Below are positions 11,556 through 20,817 of a stretch of 64,000 bases of DNA, piece after piece. The position numbers were made by a program, and so were the translations under genes. Origin of the DNA: Halobellus litoreus. GTDB lineage: Archaea; Halobacteriota; Halobacteria; Halobacteriales; Haloferacaceae. The notes under the pieces are model-generated. The model did not search any database, was not told the origin of the DNA, and was given only the letters and a program-made list of their open reading frames with translations. Every line of letters begins with the position of its first letter. Within the stretch, counting starts at the first letter, position 1. The DNA lies in the NCBI RefSeq assembly GCF_024464595.1, contig NZ_JANHAW010000001.1, positions 248,001 through 312,000 of the forward strand, given 5' to 3'.

Positions 11556-14522
11556 ATGCCGCCCAGCGGGCGCGAACTGCTCCGACGAGTCGCCGCCGAC
11601 GCAGTAGCAGCCGACGTCGACGATGGGGGCGCTGACACCGACGATGGGACTGCCGCCGACGATGGCGGGGCTGACGCCGACGAGGGGGCCGCCGACGCGG
11701 CACCAGTCGACGTCGCTGAGGGGGTCGCCGACAGCGGCGCTTCCGTCGCCACCGGTCGCGACGAGGACGCACCGGCGGACGCGACCCGCGCCTCCGACGG
11801 CGACCCGTTCGAGTTCGATCCCGACGCCGTCGACATCGCCGACGAGGACGTCCTCGACCGCCTCGAACCGGCCGTCCGCGAGTGGTGGGTCGAACAGTTC
11901 GGCCGCTACGTCGACCAGAACGGCGGCTTCTTTACGCCGCCGCAGCGCGAGGCGATCCCGCTCGTCGACGAGGGCGAGAACGCGCTCGTCTGTGCGCCGA
12001 CGGGGTCCGGCAAGACGCTATCCTCTTTCACCGCGATCCTGAACGACCTGTTTCGGCGCAGCAGAGAGCTCGAGGACGGCCTCGACAACTCGGTGTACTG
12101 TCTGTACATCTCCCCGCTGAAGTCGCTCGCGAACGACATCCACCGCAACCTCACCGTGCCGCTGTCGGGGATCAGCGAGCGGATGGAAGCGCGGGGCGAG
12201 GCGGTCGAGGTCCGCCAGGCCATCCGCCACGGCGACACCGACTCCGCCGATCGACAGCGGATGCTCGAGGAGACGCCGCACGTGCTCAACACCACGCCGG
12301 AGACGCTCGCGATCCTGCTCAACGCGCCGAAGTTCCGAGAGAAGCTTCGCTCCGTGGAGTACGTCGTCGTCGACGAGATCCACAGCCTCGCGGCCAACAA
12401 GCGCGGCACGCACCTGTCGGTCTCCCTGGAACGCCTCGAAGCCCTCGCCGAGTCGTCGCCGACGCGGATCGGCTGTTCGGCGACAGTCGAACCGCTCTCG
12501 GAGATGGCGGAGTTCCTCGTCGGCCGCGACGACGACGGCGACCCGCGGGAACACGAAATCGTCGACACGCGGTTCGTCCGCGATTTCGACCTCCAGCTGG
12601 AGTGTCCGACCGACGACCTGATCCACACGCCTCGTTCGGCGATTCAGTCGGGGTTCTACGAGCGACTGCACGAACTCGTCGAGTCTCACCGGAACACGCT
12701 CGTGTTCACGAACACCCGCTCGGGCGCGGAACGCGTCCTCGAAAACCTCCGCGAGCGCTTCGACGACTACGACGAGGGAAACTCGGGCTGTCACCACGGC
12801 AGCCTCTCGAAAGAGCGGCGGCAGCTCGTCGAGGAGGGCCTGAAGGACGGCTCTCTGGACGTCGTGACGACCTCGACGAGCCTGGAACTCGGAATCGATA
12901 TGCCGCATCTGGACCTCGTCGTCCAAGTCGGCTCGCCGAAATCGGTCGCGTCGCTGCTCCAGCGCGTCGGCCGCGCGGGCCACAGCCTCGGACAGACGGT
13001 CGAGGGGCGGGTGATCGCACTCGACCGCGACGAACTCGTCGAGTGCGCGGTGATGGTCGAGAAGGCCGAATCGGGGTTCGTCGACCGCGTGTTCGTCCCG
13101 GAGAACGCCCAGGACGTCGCCGCCCAGCACGTCTACGGAATGGCGATCAACGACGTCAGGCGGGAGGCCGACGTCCTGGGAACGCTCCGCCGCGCGTACC
13201 CCTACCGGAACTACGCCGACGACGACTGGGAGCGACTGCTCCGGTATCTCACCGCCGACTACGACGGTCTCGAATCGAAGAACGTCTACGCGAAGGTCTG
13301 GCGCGACACCAACGACCCGCCCGACGGCGAGCACCACTACGAGTCCTTCGACGTCGGGGAACCGCTGCTCGGCAAGCGGGGGCGTCTCGCCCGCGTCATC
13401 TACATGACGAACGTGGGAACCATCCCCGACTCGTTCACCTGTGAGGTGGTCACCCGGCAGGGCGAGGAGTGGGTCGGCACGCTCGACGAGGACTACCTCG
13501 ACACCTTAGAGAAGGGAGACGTGTTCGTCCTCGGCGGCGATCGGTTCGCCTACCGCTACCGACGTGGCTCGAAGGTGTACGTGGACCGGACGAGCAAGCA
13601 GGCGACCGTTCCCTCGTGGTTCTCAGAGCGGTTGCCGCTGTCGTACGACCTCGGTCGCGAGGTCGCCGCGTTCCAGGCCGATCTGCTCGAACGCCTCGAC
13701 GCCGACGGCCCCCCCGCGGTCCGCGAGTGGCTCCGGGGCTTCCCGATCGACGAGAACGCGGTCCGCGCTGTCACGCGCCTCTTCGACGAGCAGCGTCGCT
13801 ACGCCGGCGCGGACAGCGTCGCGACCGACGAGCGAATCGTCGTCGAGGAGACGCTCGATCGGGAGACGTACCGCCGGCACTTCTACGTCCACTCGACGTA
13901 CGGCCGGCGGTTCAACGACGGCCTCTCCCGCCTGGTCGCCCTCCGCTGTGCCAACCGCTCGAACGCCAACGTCCAGATCGCGGTCGCCGACAACGGCTTT
14001 TCCCTCTCGATGCCGCTGAACCGGAAGGTCGACGTCAGCGGCGTCCTTCGCGATCTCGACCCCGACGCGGTCCGCTCGGACCTCCGCAGCGCGCTCCAGG
14101 GCACCGACCTCCGCAAGCGCTACTTCCGGATCAACGCGACGCGCGCGCTGATGATCTTGAAGCGCTACAAGGGCTACGAGAAGTCCGCGGCCGAACAGCA
14201 GGTGTCCGCTGAGATGCTGCTCTCCTTCGCCGAGGACCTCGAGGAGTTCGCGGTGATGGAGGAGACCTACCGCGAGATCGTCGAGGACAAACTGAACCTG
14301 GCGGCCGTCGAAGCGGTACTGCGGGAGGTCCGAGCGGGCGACGTCGAGATCGTCACGAAACGGGTCGACTCACCGACGCCGCGGGCGTTCGGTCTTGCGA
14401 CGCTGCTCGCCAGCGACGTCGTTCTCGCGGAGGACGAGAGCGCCGTGTTACAGGAGTTCCACGAGCGGGTGCTGGAGTCGATCGGGGACGAGGCCGAGGA
14501 TGGCCGGGATTTCGGCACGTAA
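11556..14522 (+). CDS. lhr: Lhr-family superfamily 2 ATP-dependent helicase
   Basis: The 988-residue protein has an acidic extension (1-95) and a Q-like FTPPQREAIP (126-135). Motif I is APTGSGKT (147-154), motif Ia YISPLKSLAND (184-194), motif II VDEIHSL (272-278) and motif III GCSATVEPL. The second RecA domain has TNTRSGAE and QRVGRAGHSLGQ, and a large C-terminal winged-helix/DUF4145-like region follows. Archaeal Lhr enzymes are 3'-5' DNA/RNA-DNA helicases thought to act in replication-coupled repair. It converges on the Dna2-like gene, with the stop codons only two bases apart. The acidic extension contains short imperfect repeats. Confidence 0.9.
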   Translation: MPPSGRELLRRVAADAVAADVDDGGADTDDGTAADDGGADADEGAADAAPVDVAEGVADSGASVATGRDEDAPADATRASDGDPFEFDPDAVDIADEDVLDRLEPAVREWWVEQFGRYVDQNGGFFTPPQREAIPLVDEGENALVCAPTGSGKTLSSFTAILNDLFRRSRELEDGLDNSVYCLYISPLKSLANDIHRNLTVPLSGISERMEARGEAVEVRQAIRHGDTDSADRQRMLEETPHVLNTTPETLAILLNAPKFREKLRSVEYVVVDEIHSLAANKRGTHLSVSLERLEALAESSPTRIGCSATVEPLSEMAEFLVGRDDDGDPREHEIVDTRFVRDFDLQLECPTDDLIHTPRSAIQSGFYERLHELVESHRNTLVFTNTRSGAERVLENLRERFDDYDEGNSGCHHGSLSKERRQLVEEGLKDGSLDVVTTSTSLELGIDMPHLDLVVQVGSPKSVASLLQRVGRAGHSLGQTVEGRVIALDRDELVECAVMVEKAESGFVDRVFVPENAQDVAAQHVYGMAINDVRREADVLGTLRRAYPYRNYADDDWERLLRYLTADYDGLESKNVYAKVWRDTNDPPDGEHHYESFDVGEPLLGKRGRLARVIYMTNVGTIPDSFTCEVVTRQGEEWVGTLDEDYLDTLEKGDVFVLGGDRFAYRYRRGSKVYVDRTSKQATVPSWFSERLPLSYDLGREVAAFQADLLERLDADGPPAVREWLRGFPIDENAVRAVTRLFDEQRRYAGADSVATDERIVVEETLDRETYRRHFYVHSTYGRRFNDGLSRLVALRCANRSNANVQIAVADNGFSLSMPLNRKVDVSGVLRDLDPDAVRSDLRSALQGTDLRKRYFRINATRALMILKRYKGYEKSAAEQQVSAEMLLSFAEDLEEFAVMEETYREIVEDKLNLAAVEAVLREVRAGDVEIVTKRVDSPTPRAFGLATLLASDVVLAEDESAVLQEFHERVLESIGDEAEDGRDFGT
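11614..11700 (+). repeat. imperfect tandem repeat coding an Asp-Gly-Ala acidic tract
   Basis: Units of about 18-21 bases starting GACGATGGG or a close variant recur four times and encode DDGGADT, DDGTAA, DDGGADA and DEGAADA at the N-terminus of the Lhr helicase. Such tracts vary in copy number between strains and lie outside the helicase fold. Confidence 0.6.
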
Positions 14523-14523
14523 C

Positions 14524-17340
14524 TCACCGACGCGCCCAATCGAGCAACCGCGCGTAGAACGGGTCAGAGGAGAGCGCGTCGGCGTCGCCGACGAGCGCCA
14601 GCGCTTTCTTCGCCCGCGTGAGCGCGACGTTGATGCGTCGGTAGTCCTCGAAGATCGGGCCGTCGAGCGCCCCGGTGGCGACGAAGGAGACGACGATCAC
14701 CTCTTTCGCCGAGCCCTGGAACCGGTCGACGGTGTCGACGGTCACGCTGGTCCGCCGACCGATTTCGGCCACCTGCGCCCGGAACGGTGCGATGACCCCG
14801 ATATCGTCGGGGTCGACGCCGGCGTCGACGTACGACTCGACGATCTCGGCCACGCGGTCGGCCTCCGTCGGATTCGTGTTGCCGACGCGTTCGCCGTCGG
14901 GGTCGACGAACGCGACGGCGTCGCCGAGCGGGGAGGGAAGCGCCGCCTCGTCGACGCCGAGGTCCGAGAGGCGCTGGGCCGCGACCGCTCCGTTCGCCGG
15001 CCGAAGCGCACCGTCGTAGAACTCCCGGGAGGAGAACGCCTGAATGCGCTGGCTCATTCGGTACTGTCGGTCCAGGAGCACCGCGGCGTCGGGATGCGTC
15101 TCGATCAGTCGCTCGAACAGCGACGTCTGCAACGCGTTCTCCGCTCGCGGCTCCTCGCCGCTCGGAGACCCCGAGCCGGGGTGGGGTTCCGTCGCCTGGA
15201 CGACCGGCGGCAGTTGCTCGTGGTCGCCGACGAGGACGAATCTGTCGGCGAGTTCGACGGCCGCGAGCGTTCCGGGCTCGGTGAGCTGTGAGGCCTCGTC
15301 GACGAGCGCGACGTCGAACGACGCCTCGCGCATCACGCGCGAGCCGCAGGTGGCGGTCGTCGCCGCGACGACGGGGGCGTCGCGCAGCGCCGCCGCCCGC
15401 TCGTTCGGGTCGCCGCCGCGGTCCAGTCGCACGTCCAGCATATCCTCGCGGACGCCGTTCTCGGTCCCGACGCGGACGACGTCGTCGACTCCCTGTTCTC
15501 GGACCGCTTCGAGCGCGTTGTCGACCGCGCGGTTCGTGAACGCCGAGAGCAACACGCGCTGGCCGCGGTCGACCAGCGCGCGGACGATCTGTGCGATCGT
15601 GTACGTCTTGCCCGTTCCGGGCGGTCCGTGGACGAGCGCGACGTCCTCGGCGTCGACCGCCAGCCGAACCGCGCGGTCCTGGGCGTCGTTGTTGTCGACG
15701 TACGTTCCGGGGTCGGTCGCGCGGCCGGCGAACTCGGGATCGCGACGCCCGAACAGGACGTCCTTGCGGTCCGGGTCGCCCTTCAGGACGAAGTCGTGCA
15801 GCGCCGTGAGCATCCGGTCGACGCCGATCTCGGAGGGATAGACGTCGAGCCGACGCAGGGAGACGGGTTCGTCGGCGGTGACGACGACCTCCTCGCTCAA
15901 CTCGCGGATCCGACACAGTTCGGCGTGTCCGGAGACCGGGTCGCCGTCGCTCGCCAGCGCCACGTCGCCCTCGCGGAGTTTCGAGACGGCGTCGCTCGAT
16001 TTCCGGGCTCGCATCTCCCAGCGGCCGTCGTCGAGTTCTCGTCGGTCGATCGGTTCGAGGTCGATCAGCGCTCGGTCGTCGGCGGCGCGTTCTTCGGGGG
16101 ACTGCTCCCAGAGCTTTCGGTACTCGGCGTGGACCGCGCGCCGCTCGGCCTCGACGGCGCGGTAGAAGCGTTCGAAGTACTCCCGTTCGTCCTCGGACAC
16201 GGGCGTTCCGATCTGGCCCGCCTTCGACTCCTGATCGAGTCGGCCCGAGACGACCATACAGGTGTCCTGCTCGAAGCAGTACTCACAGCGGGCGTCCGCC
16301 TCGTAGCCCGTCGGAACCGAGGAGTCGAACTCCATCGCGGCGATCTCGTTTCTCGTTCGAACGACGAAGTCGAGCAGGCCGTCGCCGATCGAGAACTCCT
16401 TTGCGGGCGAGAGGTCGCCGGTCTCCTCGTTGCGTTCCAGCGCCGTGTTCTTGGTGTACAGGAGCGTTCCCGTGTCGGCGGGGACGCCCCGCTCGGCGAG
16501 GATCAAGGCGTAGGCGGCCGCCTGGATCTTGTCCTGAAAGCGCGGTTCGCGGTTGGTGTTCTTGCCCGTCTTGAGCTCGACCGGCATCCCGCGGCGGAGC
16601 GCGTCCGCCCGGCCCTTGATCCCGAACGTCGGCGAGATGAGCGTGTACTCCGAGCGCCAGGCGTCCTCCTCGGTGAGCGTCCCCTGCTGGAGCCAGCCCT
16701 CGATCGCCGCGGCGTTCCGTCGGACCTCGTCTCGTACCTCCTCGGCGTCGCGACCGAGCAGACCCAGTTCCAGCCCCGCCTCCCGGACGCGCTCGTCGAT
16801 CGAGTCCGCCAGGTCGCGGTCCCGGAGCAGGTCGCCGAACACCTCGTGGACGATCGTCCCCTTGACGACCGGATAGTTCAACGGAATTCCCGAGAGCTTG
16901 TTCAGGTAGTACATCCGCGGACACTGCACCCACGAGCGGATGTCCGTCACGTCGACGAGAAAGCCCGGTTCGACGACGACGTGAGAGTCCCCGCTCGTCG
17001 CGTAGGTCGTCACCCCGCGGTACTCGGACGTCTCGACGTCCGTCGCGAGCAGTTCCATCCCGACCTCGGCGTGTTCGACCGTGTGCGTCCACTTGCCCCA
17101 GAGCGTGAGCCGGACCGTGCCGTCGTCGGCGCTGCGCTCCCCGAGCGTCGTCTGTCCGTACTCGGTCTCGTCCTCGGCCAGCGTCGTCTGTCCGTCGCCG
17201 GCTGCGGGCCTGCCGTCACCGTCGGATGCCGGCCGCTCCGCGTCGCCGCGCAGCGTCACCTCCGCGAGCGACCGCGACCCGTACTTCGTGTCCACCTCGC
17301 GCTCGTCGCCGACGTCGACGATCCGGCCGCGCAGTTTCAC
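14524..17340 (-). CDS. Dna2/Cas4-like nuclease fused to SF1 helicase
   Basis: The 938-residue protein has an N-terminal OB-fold-like region (1-125, interrupted by an acidic linker with two QTTL motifs). A RecB-type nuclease follows, with GRADALRRGMPVELKTGK at 243-260 (Asp245, Glu255, Lys257) and four cysteines expected to hold a 4Fe-4S cluster: Cys140, Cys352, Cys355 and Cys361. A superfamily 1B helicase then has Walker A HGPPGTGKT (571-579), DEAS in motif II, motif V VDRFQGSAKE and motif VI RINVALTRAKKA. This is the domain order of Dna2, which trims Okazaki flaps and resects ends. Length fits haloarchaeal homologues. Confidence 0.88.
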   Translation of the reverse strand: MKLRGRIVDVGDEREVDTKYGSRSLAEVTLRGDAERPASDGDGRPAAGDGQTTLAEDETEYGQTTLGERSADDGTVRLTLWGKWTHTVEHAEVGMELLATDVETSEYRGVTTYATSGDSHVVVEPGFLVDVTDIRSWVQCPRMYYLNKLSGIPLNYPVVKGTIVHEVFGDLLRDRDLADSIDERVREAGLELGLLGRDAEEVRDEVRRNAAAIEGWLQQGTLTEEDAWRSEYTLISPTFGIKGRADALRRGMPVELKTGKNTNREPRFQDKIQAAAYALILAERGVPADTGTLLYTKNTALERNEETGDLSPAKEFSIGDGLLDFVVRTRNEIAAMEFDSSVPTGYEADARCEYCFEQDTCMVVSGRLDQESKAGQIGTPVSEDEREYFERFYRAVEAERRAVHAEYRKLWEQSPEERAADDRALIDLEPIDRRELDDGRWEMRARKSSDAVSKLREGDVALASDGDPVSGHAELCRIRELSEEVVVTADEPVSLRRLDVYPSEIGVDRMLTALHDFVLKGDPDRKDVLFGRRDPEFAGRATDPGTYVDNNDAQDRAVRLAVDAEDVALVHGPPGTGKTYTIAQIVRALVDRGQRVLLSAFTNRAVDNALEAVREQGVDDVVRVGTENGVREDMLDVRLDRGGDPNERAAALRDAPVVAATTATCGSRVMREASFDVALVDEASQLTEPGTLAAVELADRFVLVGDHEQLPPVVQATEPHPGSGSPSGEEPRAENALQTSLFERLIETHPDAAVLLDRQYRMSQRIQAFSSREFYDGALRPANGAVAAQRLSDLGVDEAALPSPLGDAVAFVDPDGERVGNTNPTEADRVAEIVESYVDAGVDPDDIGVIAPFRAQVAEIGRRTSVTVDTVDRFQGSAKEVIVVSFVATGALDGPIFEDYRRINVALTRAKKALALVGDADALSSDPFYARLLDWARR

Positions 17341-17409
17341 GTGGCGTACCTGCGGTCGGCGAAATAAGACGCTATCGGTCGTCGCGGTGCGAGCGGGAGG
17401 TCACTGCAC

Positions 17410-17643
17410 TCAGCGGTCGTTTCGCGGCGACGGCAGGAACTCCGCCCACCATCGCAGTAGAAACCACAGGAGGACGACTCCGAGCGCGAGGCCGACGACG
17501 AACCCGGCCGTGATGATCAGCAGCGAGCCGCCCGCCTGGATCGCGATGAGCGCCCCGGAGATTCCGACGAGGGCCACGAAGCCCGCCTTGAGCCGTCGGC
17601 TGGCGACGTCGCGTTCGCTCGGCGTGAGACTCGGGCCGACCAT
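17410..17643 (-). CDS. small conserved haloarchaeal membrane protein
   Basis: The 77-residue protein starts MVGPSLTPSERDVASRRLKAG. It has two hydrophobic helices (about 22-42 and 44-66) separated by a very short turn, and a short polar tail. The helical-hairpin pattern and N-terminal basic patch suggest N-in/C-in topology. No known family motif is recognised. It lies just upstream of the Dna2-like gene on the same strand, but the 69-bp gap does not prove an operon. Confidence 0.65.
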   Translation of the reverse strand: MVGPSLTPSERDVASRRLKAGFVALVGISGALIAIQAGGSLLIITAGFVVGLALGVVLLWFLLRWWAEFLPSPRNDR

Positions 17644-17741
17644 TCAGCGGCCCCCCTCGACGCCGGCCGGGTGGGGCCGACCGGTCGCGACGCCGTCACT
17701 CCGATTCGTCTCGGCCTCGAAGCGCGGCGGGAGATCGACGG

Positions 17742-18299
17742 TCACTGGAACCCGCGGCCGACGCCGTCCTCCTCGACCAGGTCGTCGAGGTCCTTCGAGA
17801 GCAACTCGTCGGCGTCGGCGAACTCCTCGCTCAGTTCGTCGAGGCGGTCGGGACGGCCGTCGAACTCGTAGTCCATCGGCCCGAACGCGGGGCTGTCGAG
17901 GGCGTCCATCACGTCCTCGAAGAAGTCGTCCGGCGTCGTCGGGGCCTCCGAGTGGACTTTCACGGTCTCTTCGAGCCGCGTCGCCATCGACTTCGCGTGA
18001 TCTTCGTCTTCGGGGGGAGACTGGACCGCGAAGCGCCCGCCCTCGTCGCGGTCCTGATTCGGCAGCAGCGGTTCGAGGTCGTCGTCGATCCGGCGGGCGA
18101 CGCGACTCCCGACCCCGCGGAGTTCGGTCGGGTTCTTGGTGTACGTCTTCAGCGCGTACACGCCGCTGTCGGGGTGGCCGAGAAAGAGGTCCTCCCCGAG
18201 TCCGCCGCGTCTGTCGCCGGCGACCGCCCGCCACCCGTCGGGGTCGACGTCGGCGTCGGTCACGTCCGCGAGGATGTCCTGCCAGTCTCTGACGCGCAT
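17742..18299 (-). CDS. conserved haloarchaeal hypothetical protein
   Basis: The 185-residue acidic soluble protein starts MRVRDWQDILADVTDADVDP. A central part, FLGHPDSGVYALKTYTKNP, looks like a small folded domain, and the C-terminal half is highly acidic. No signal peptide, membrane segment or catalytic motif is visible. Codon use and acidity match neighbouring core genes, so it is likely real and expressed. The family is not recognised. Confidence 0.65.
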   Translation of the reverse strand: MRVRDWQDILADVTDADVDPDGWRAVAGDRRGGLGEDLFLGHPDSGVYALKTYTKNPTELRGVGSRVARRIDDDLEPLLPNQDRDEGGRFAVQSPPEDEDHAKSMATRLEETVKVHSEAPTTPDDFFEDVMDALDSPAFGPMDYEFDGRPDRLDELSEEFADADELLSKDLDDLVEEDGVGRGFQ

Positions 18300-18459
18300 A
18301 CCCTCAGTATTGCCCCCGAGAGAAAGAGTATGACGGTCGCGGGGCGTCTCGCGGCCGACCCCGACTCGGGCCTGCGGTGAATCGGCGATCGACGGTGCGG
18401 GACGCTCGGTTACTGATCGCGAGTCGGTGACGCTCGCGCTTCGGGCACGTCCGCCAGCG

Positions 18460-19467
18460 TCACGGATCGACCCGCGCCAGCCACTGCGCGGGATCGTCCA
18501 GTTCGGCGCTCGTCGGGAGGTTCTCCGGGCGCTCCCAGACGGCCGCGGCGGCCGCGACGCCCCGGCGGTCGGCGACCGTCTGGAAGAAGCGCGCCCCGCG
18601 TTCGTACTGTCGGCGTTTCAGCCCGAGGCCGAGCAGCCGACGCGCCAGGCGGGCGAACGGGCCGCCGCCGCGACGGCGCTCGTCGAGTTTCGCCCGCAGA
18701 TCGGCGTACTCGGCGTCGAAGGCGCGGTCCATCAGCATCTCGGCGTAGCCCTCGACGGCCGTCATCGCGACGTCGAGGTCGCGGAACGCCTCCCGGTCGA
18801 ATCCGCCCTTCGTGAGCGTCTCCAGGCCGTCTTCCATCCGCGACTCCAGGTGTTCCGAGAGCCACGGTGCGGCCCCGAACTCCGCGGCGTGGGCGACCTC
18901 GTGGAAGGCGATCCAGCGCCGGAACCGCGGGTAGTCGACCTCGAGCGCGTCGGCGGCGGCGACGATGTTCGGATGGACGAAGTAGAGGCTGTGGCCCGCG
19001 CCGTCGTCCCCGTTCGCTGCCCCATCCGACGCGGTCGCGTCGCCGTCGGCCAAGAGCAGCGGGTCGTACTGGCCGAGGACGTGCGAACCCAGGAACGAGA
19101 GGACGAACGTCATCGATCCGGTGTTGAGCACCCGCGTCGCGTTCGGGAAGGCCACCTCGATCTCGGATTCGATGGGGCGCATCACCCGGCGGAACGTCGC
19201 GACGTTGGCGTCGATCCAGTGGTGGCGGTTCTGCACCTCGACCGTCTCGGGGACCTCGAAGTCGAGACCGCCGACCGACCGCAGTCGCTCGCGGGCGTCG
19301 CGGACGTCCGCGGCGTATCCCTCGCGGTCCGCGGCCGTCAGATCCAGCGTTCCCGCGTCGGTAGCGCTCTTCGCGGCGGTCGCGACGGCGCTCCAGTCGA
19401 TGGTCGCGGAACCGTCGCCCGTGCCGGACGCCCCCGCGATCGCGCGAACGCTCCGATAGAGGTTCAT
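18460..19467 (-). CDS. zinc-dependent metalloprotease-like protein (DUF2342, F420-associated type)
   Basis: The 335-residue protein has the HExxH zinc motif as FHEVAHAAEFG (His189, Glu190, His193), preceded by YFVHPNIVAAADAL. A third ligand is probably supplied further on. The layout matches the DUF2342 family, found in actinobacteria and haloarchaea, whose members co-occur with coenzyme F420 biosynthesis. Proteolytic activity has not been demonstrated for most members. An Asp/Ala-rich loop (140-158) is a halophilic insertion. The gene is monocistronic. Confidence 0.75.
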   Translation of the reverse strand: MNLYRSVRAIAGASGTGDGSATIDWSAVATAAKSATDAGTLDLTAADREGYAADVRDARERLRSVGGLDFEVPETVEVQNRHHWIDANVATFRRVMRPIESEIEVAFPNATRVLNTGSMTFVLSFLGSHVLGQYDPLLLADGDATASDGAANGDDGAGHSLYFVHPNIVAAADALEVDYPRFRRWIAFHEVAHAAEFGAAPWLSEHLESRMEDGLETLTKGGFDREAFRDLDVAMTAVEGYAEMLMDRAFDAEYADLRAKLDERRRGGGPFARLARRLLGLGLKRRQYERGARFFQTVADRRGVAAAAAVWERPENLPTSAELDDPAQWLARVDP

Positions 19468-19527
19468 ACGAGGATGTGGAGGTCCGAGCGCAAAACCCTT
19501 GTTCCGGCGCGGGATCCCGCGAGACCG

Positions 19528-20679
19528 TTAGGCCGCGCAGTTGTTCGGCCCCAACTCCACCTCGGTCGCCTCGTCTTCCGGCAGTTCGCGCCGCCCGCGG
19601 TTGACGTCGATGACCGTCTCGTAGTTCGGCGGTTTCTCGTTCCCCTCGCCCGTCAGACGCTCGACGAACGCCGCCTCGTCGAGCCTGTAGAGGTCCAGTT
19701 CGGCGCGGAGGTCGCCGAGCGTCGCCGCGATCAGTTCGCCCGGTCGCCCGACGCCGAAGCGCCCGTCGGCGTCGACGGAGACGTGACCGGGCAGGACGAC
19801 CACGTCGTCGGAGAGGGAGTCGTACCGCCCGTGTAAGGTCTCGTAGAGCAGCCTCGCGCCGTGTTCTGCGCCCTCCTCGCCGAACTCCAGTTCGGTCCGG
19901 CCGACCGACTCGACGAACAGGGTGTCGGCCGATAGGAGGTACGAGCCGTCGACGAGGAGGTTCACGAGTTCGGTGGTGTGCCCCGGCGCGGCGAGGATCT
20001 CGACGTCGACGTCGCCGACCGACAGCGTCTCGCCGTCGCTGACCGGGTCGTAGTCGTAGGCGACGTCGCGTTCCTCGGCGTCGGCGCTCAGGTAGTACGG
20101 GACCGAGCGCCGCTCGGCCAGCGCGCGCCCGCCGGAGACGTGATCTGCGTGGACGTGGGTGTCCAGAACGCCCGTGACGACCAGTCCGTTGTCCGCGGCG
20201 ACGAGTTCGAACTCGTGGTGCTGCCGCGTCGGGTCGACGACGAGCGCCTCTCCCGCCTCGCGGTCGCCCACGATGTACCCGAGACAGCCTTTCGCGCGCC
20301 GCTGGACCTGCGCGAGATAGAGGTCACCCCCGGTTTCGACCTCGACGACGTCGTAGAGCTTACTCCAGTCCTCCATTCCGCCTTTGACCACTTGGACGTC
20401 GTGGCCGCGCGTGGAGAGTTCGAAGCCGAACGACGTCGAGGAGAGCCCCTTCCCGCAGATGACCGCCACTCGCTGCCCCTCGACGATGTCGGCGACGTCG
20501 TCCCAGTCGAGGCCCGGACCCAGGCCCTCGACCGGGTGGTACGGAACGTTCACCGCGTCCGGCACGTGCCAGGCGTCGAAGCTCTCGGGCGGGCGCGTGT
20601 CGACGACCGTGAGATCTTCGCCGGCGTCGATGGCCGCCGCGAGTTCGTCGACGGTGAGTTGATCGAGCAGTTTCGGCAT
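19528..20679 (-). CDS. rhodanese-metallo-beta-lactamase fusion, persulfide dioxygenase-like
   Basis: ATG at 20679 gives 383 residues. Residues 1-115 form a rhodanese domain (VVDTRPPESFDAWHVPDAVN) with the active cysteine Cys75 in VICGKGLSS. Residues 120-383 form an MBL domain with DTHVHADH (His175, His177, Asp179, His180), LAAPGHTTEL and LPGHVSV. Glyoxalase II-like MBL domains joined to rhodanese are typical of persulfide dioxygenases that oxidise glutathione or other thiol persulfides. Haloarchaea use gamma-glutamylcysteine, so that persulfide is a plausible substrate. Here the rhodanese precedes the MBL domain, the reverse of several bacterial fusions. Confidence 0.8.
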   Translation of the reverse strand: MPKLLDQLTVDELAAAIDAGEDLTVVDTRPPESFDAWHVPDAVNVPYHPVEGLGPGLDWDDVADIVEGQRVAVICGKGLSSTSFGFELSTRGHDVQVVKGGMEDWSKLYDVVEVETGGDLYLAQVQRRAKGCLGYIVGDREAGEALVVDPTRQHHEFELVAADNGLVVTGVLDTHVHADHVSGGRALAERRSVPYYLSADAEERDVAYDYDPVSDGETLSVGDVDVEILAAPGHTTELVNLLVDGSYLLSADTLFVESVGRTELEFGEEGAEHGARLLYETLHGRYDSLSDDVVVLPGHVSVDADGRFGVGRPGELIAATLGDLRAELDLYRLDEAAFVERLTGEGNEKPPNYETVIDVNRGRRELPEDEATEVELGPNNCAA

Positions 20680-20817
20680 AAGTGCGGGTATGGGACACAC
20701 GCGAATAATCGTTTCTGGCCGACGGGAGGGCGGGTGGTCGCGAGTGCAGTCGCTCCGCAGTCGAATCACGGCGCGCAGGACGGAAACGCGAAAAGTCTCT
20801 CCGAACGTCGAAGGCCG

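Noticed and set aside
15628-17367. 579-codon open frame antisense to the Dna2-like gene
   Set aside because: It mirrors the nuclease-helicase frame and lacks protein features. The same applies to antisense frames at 12018-13337 and 10131-11528.
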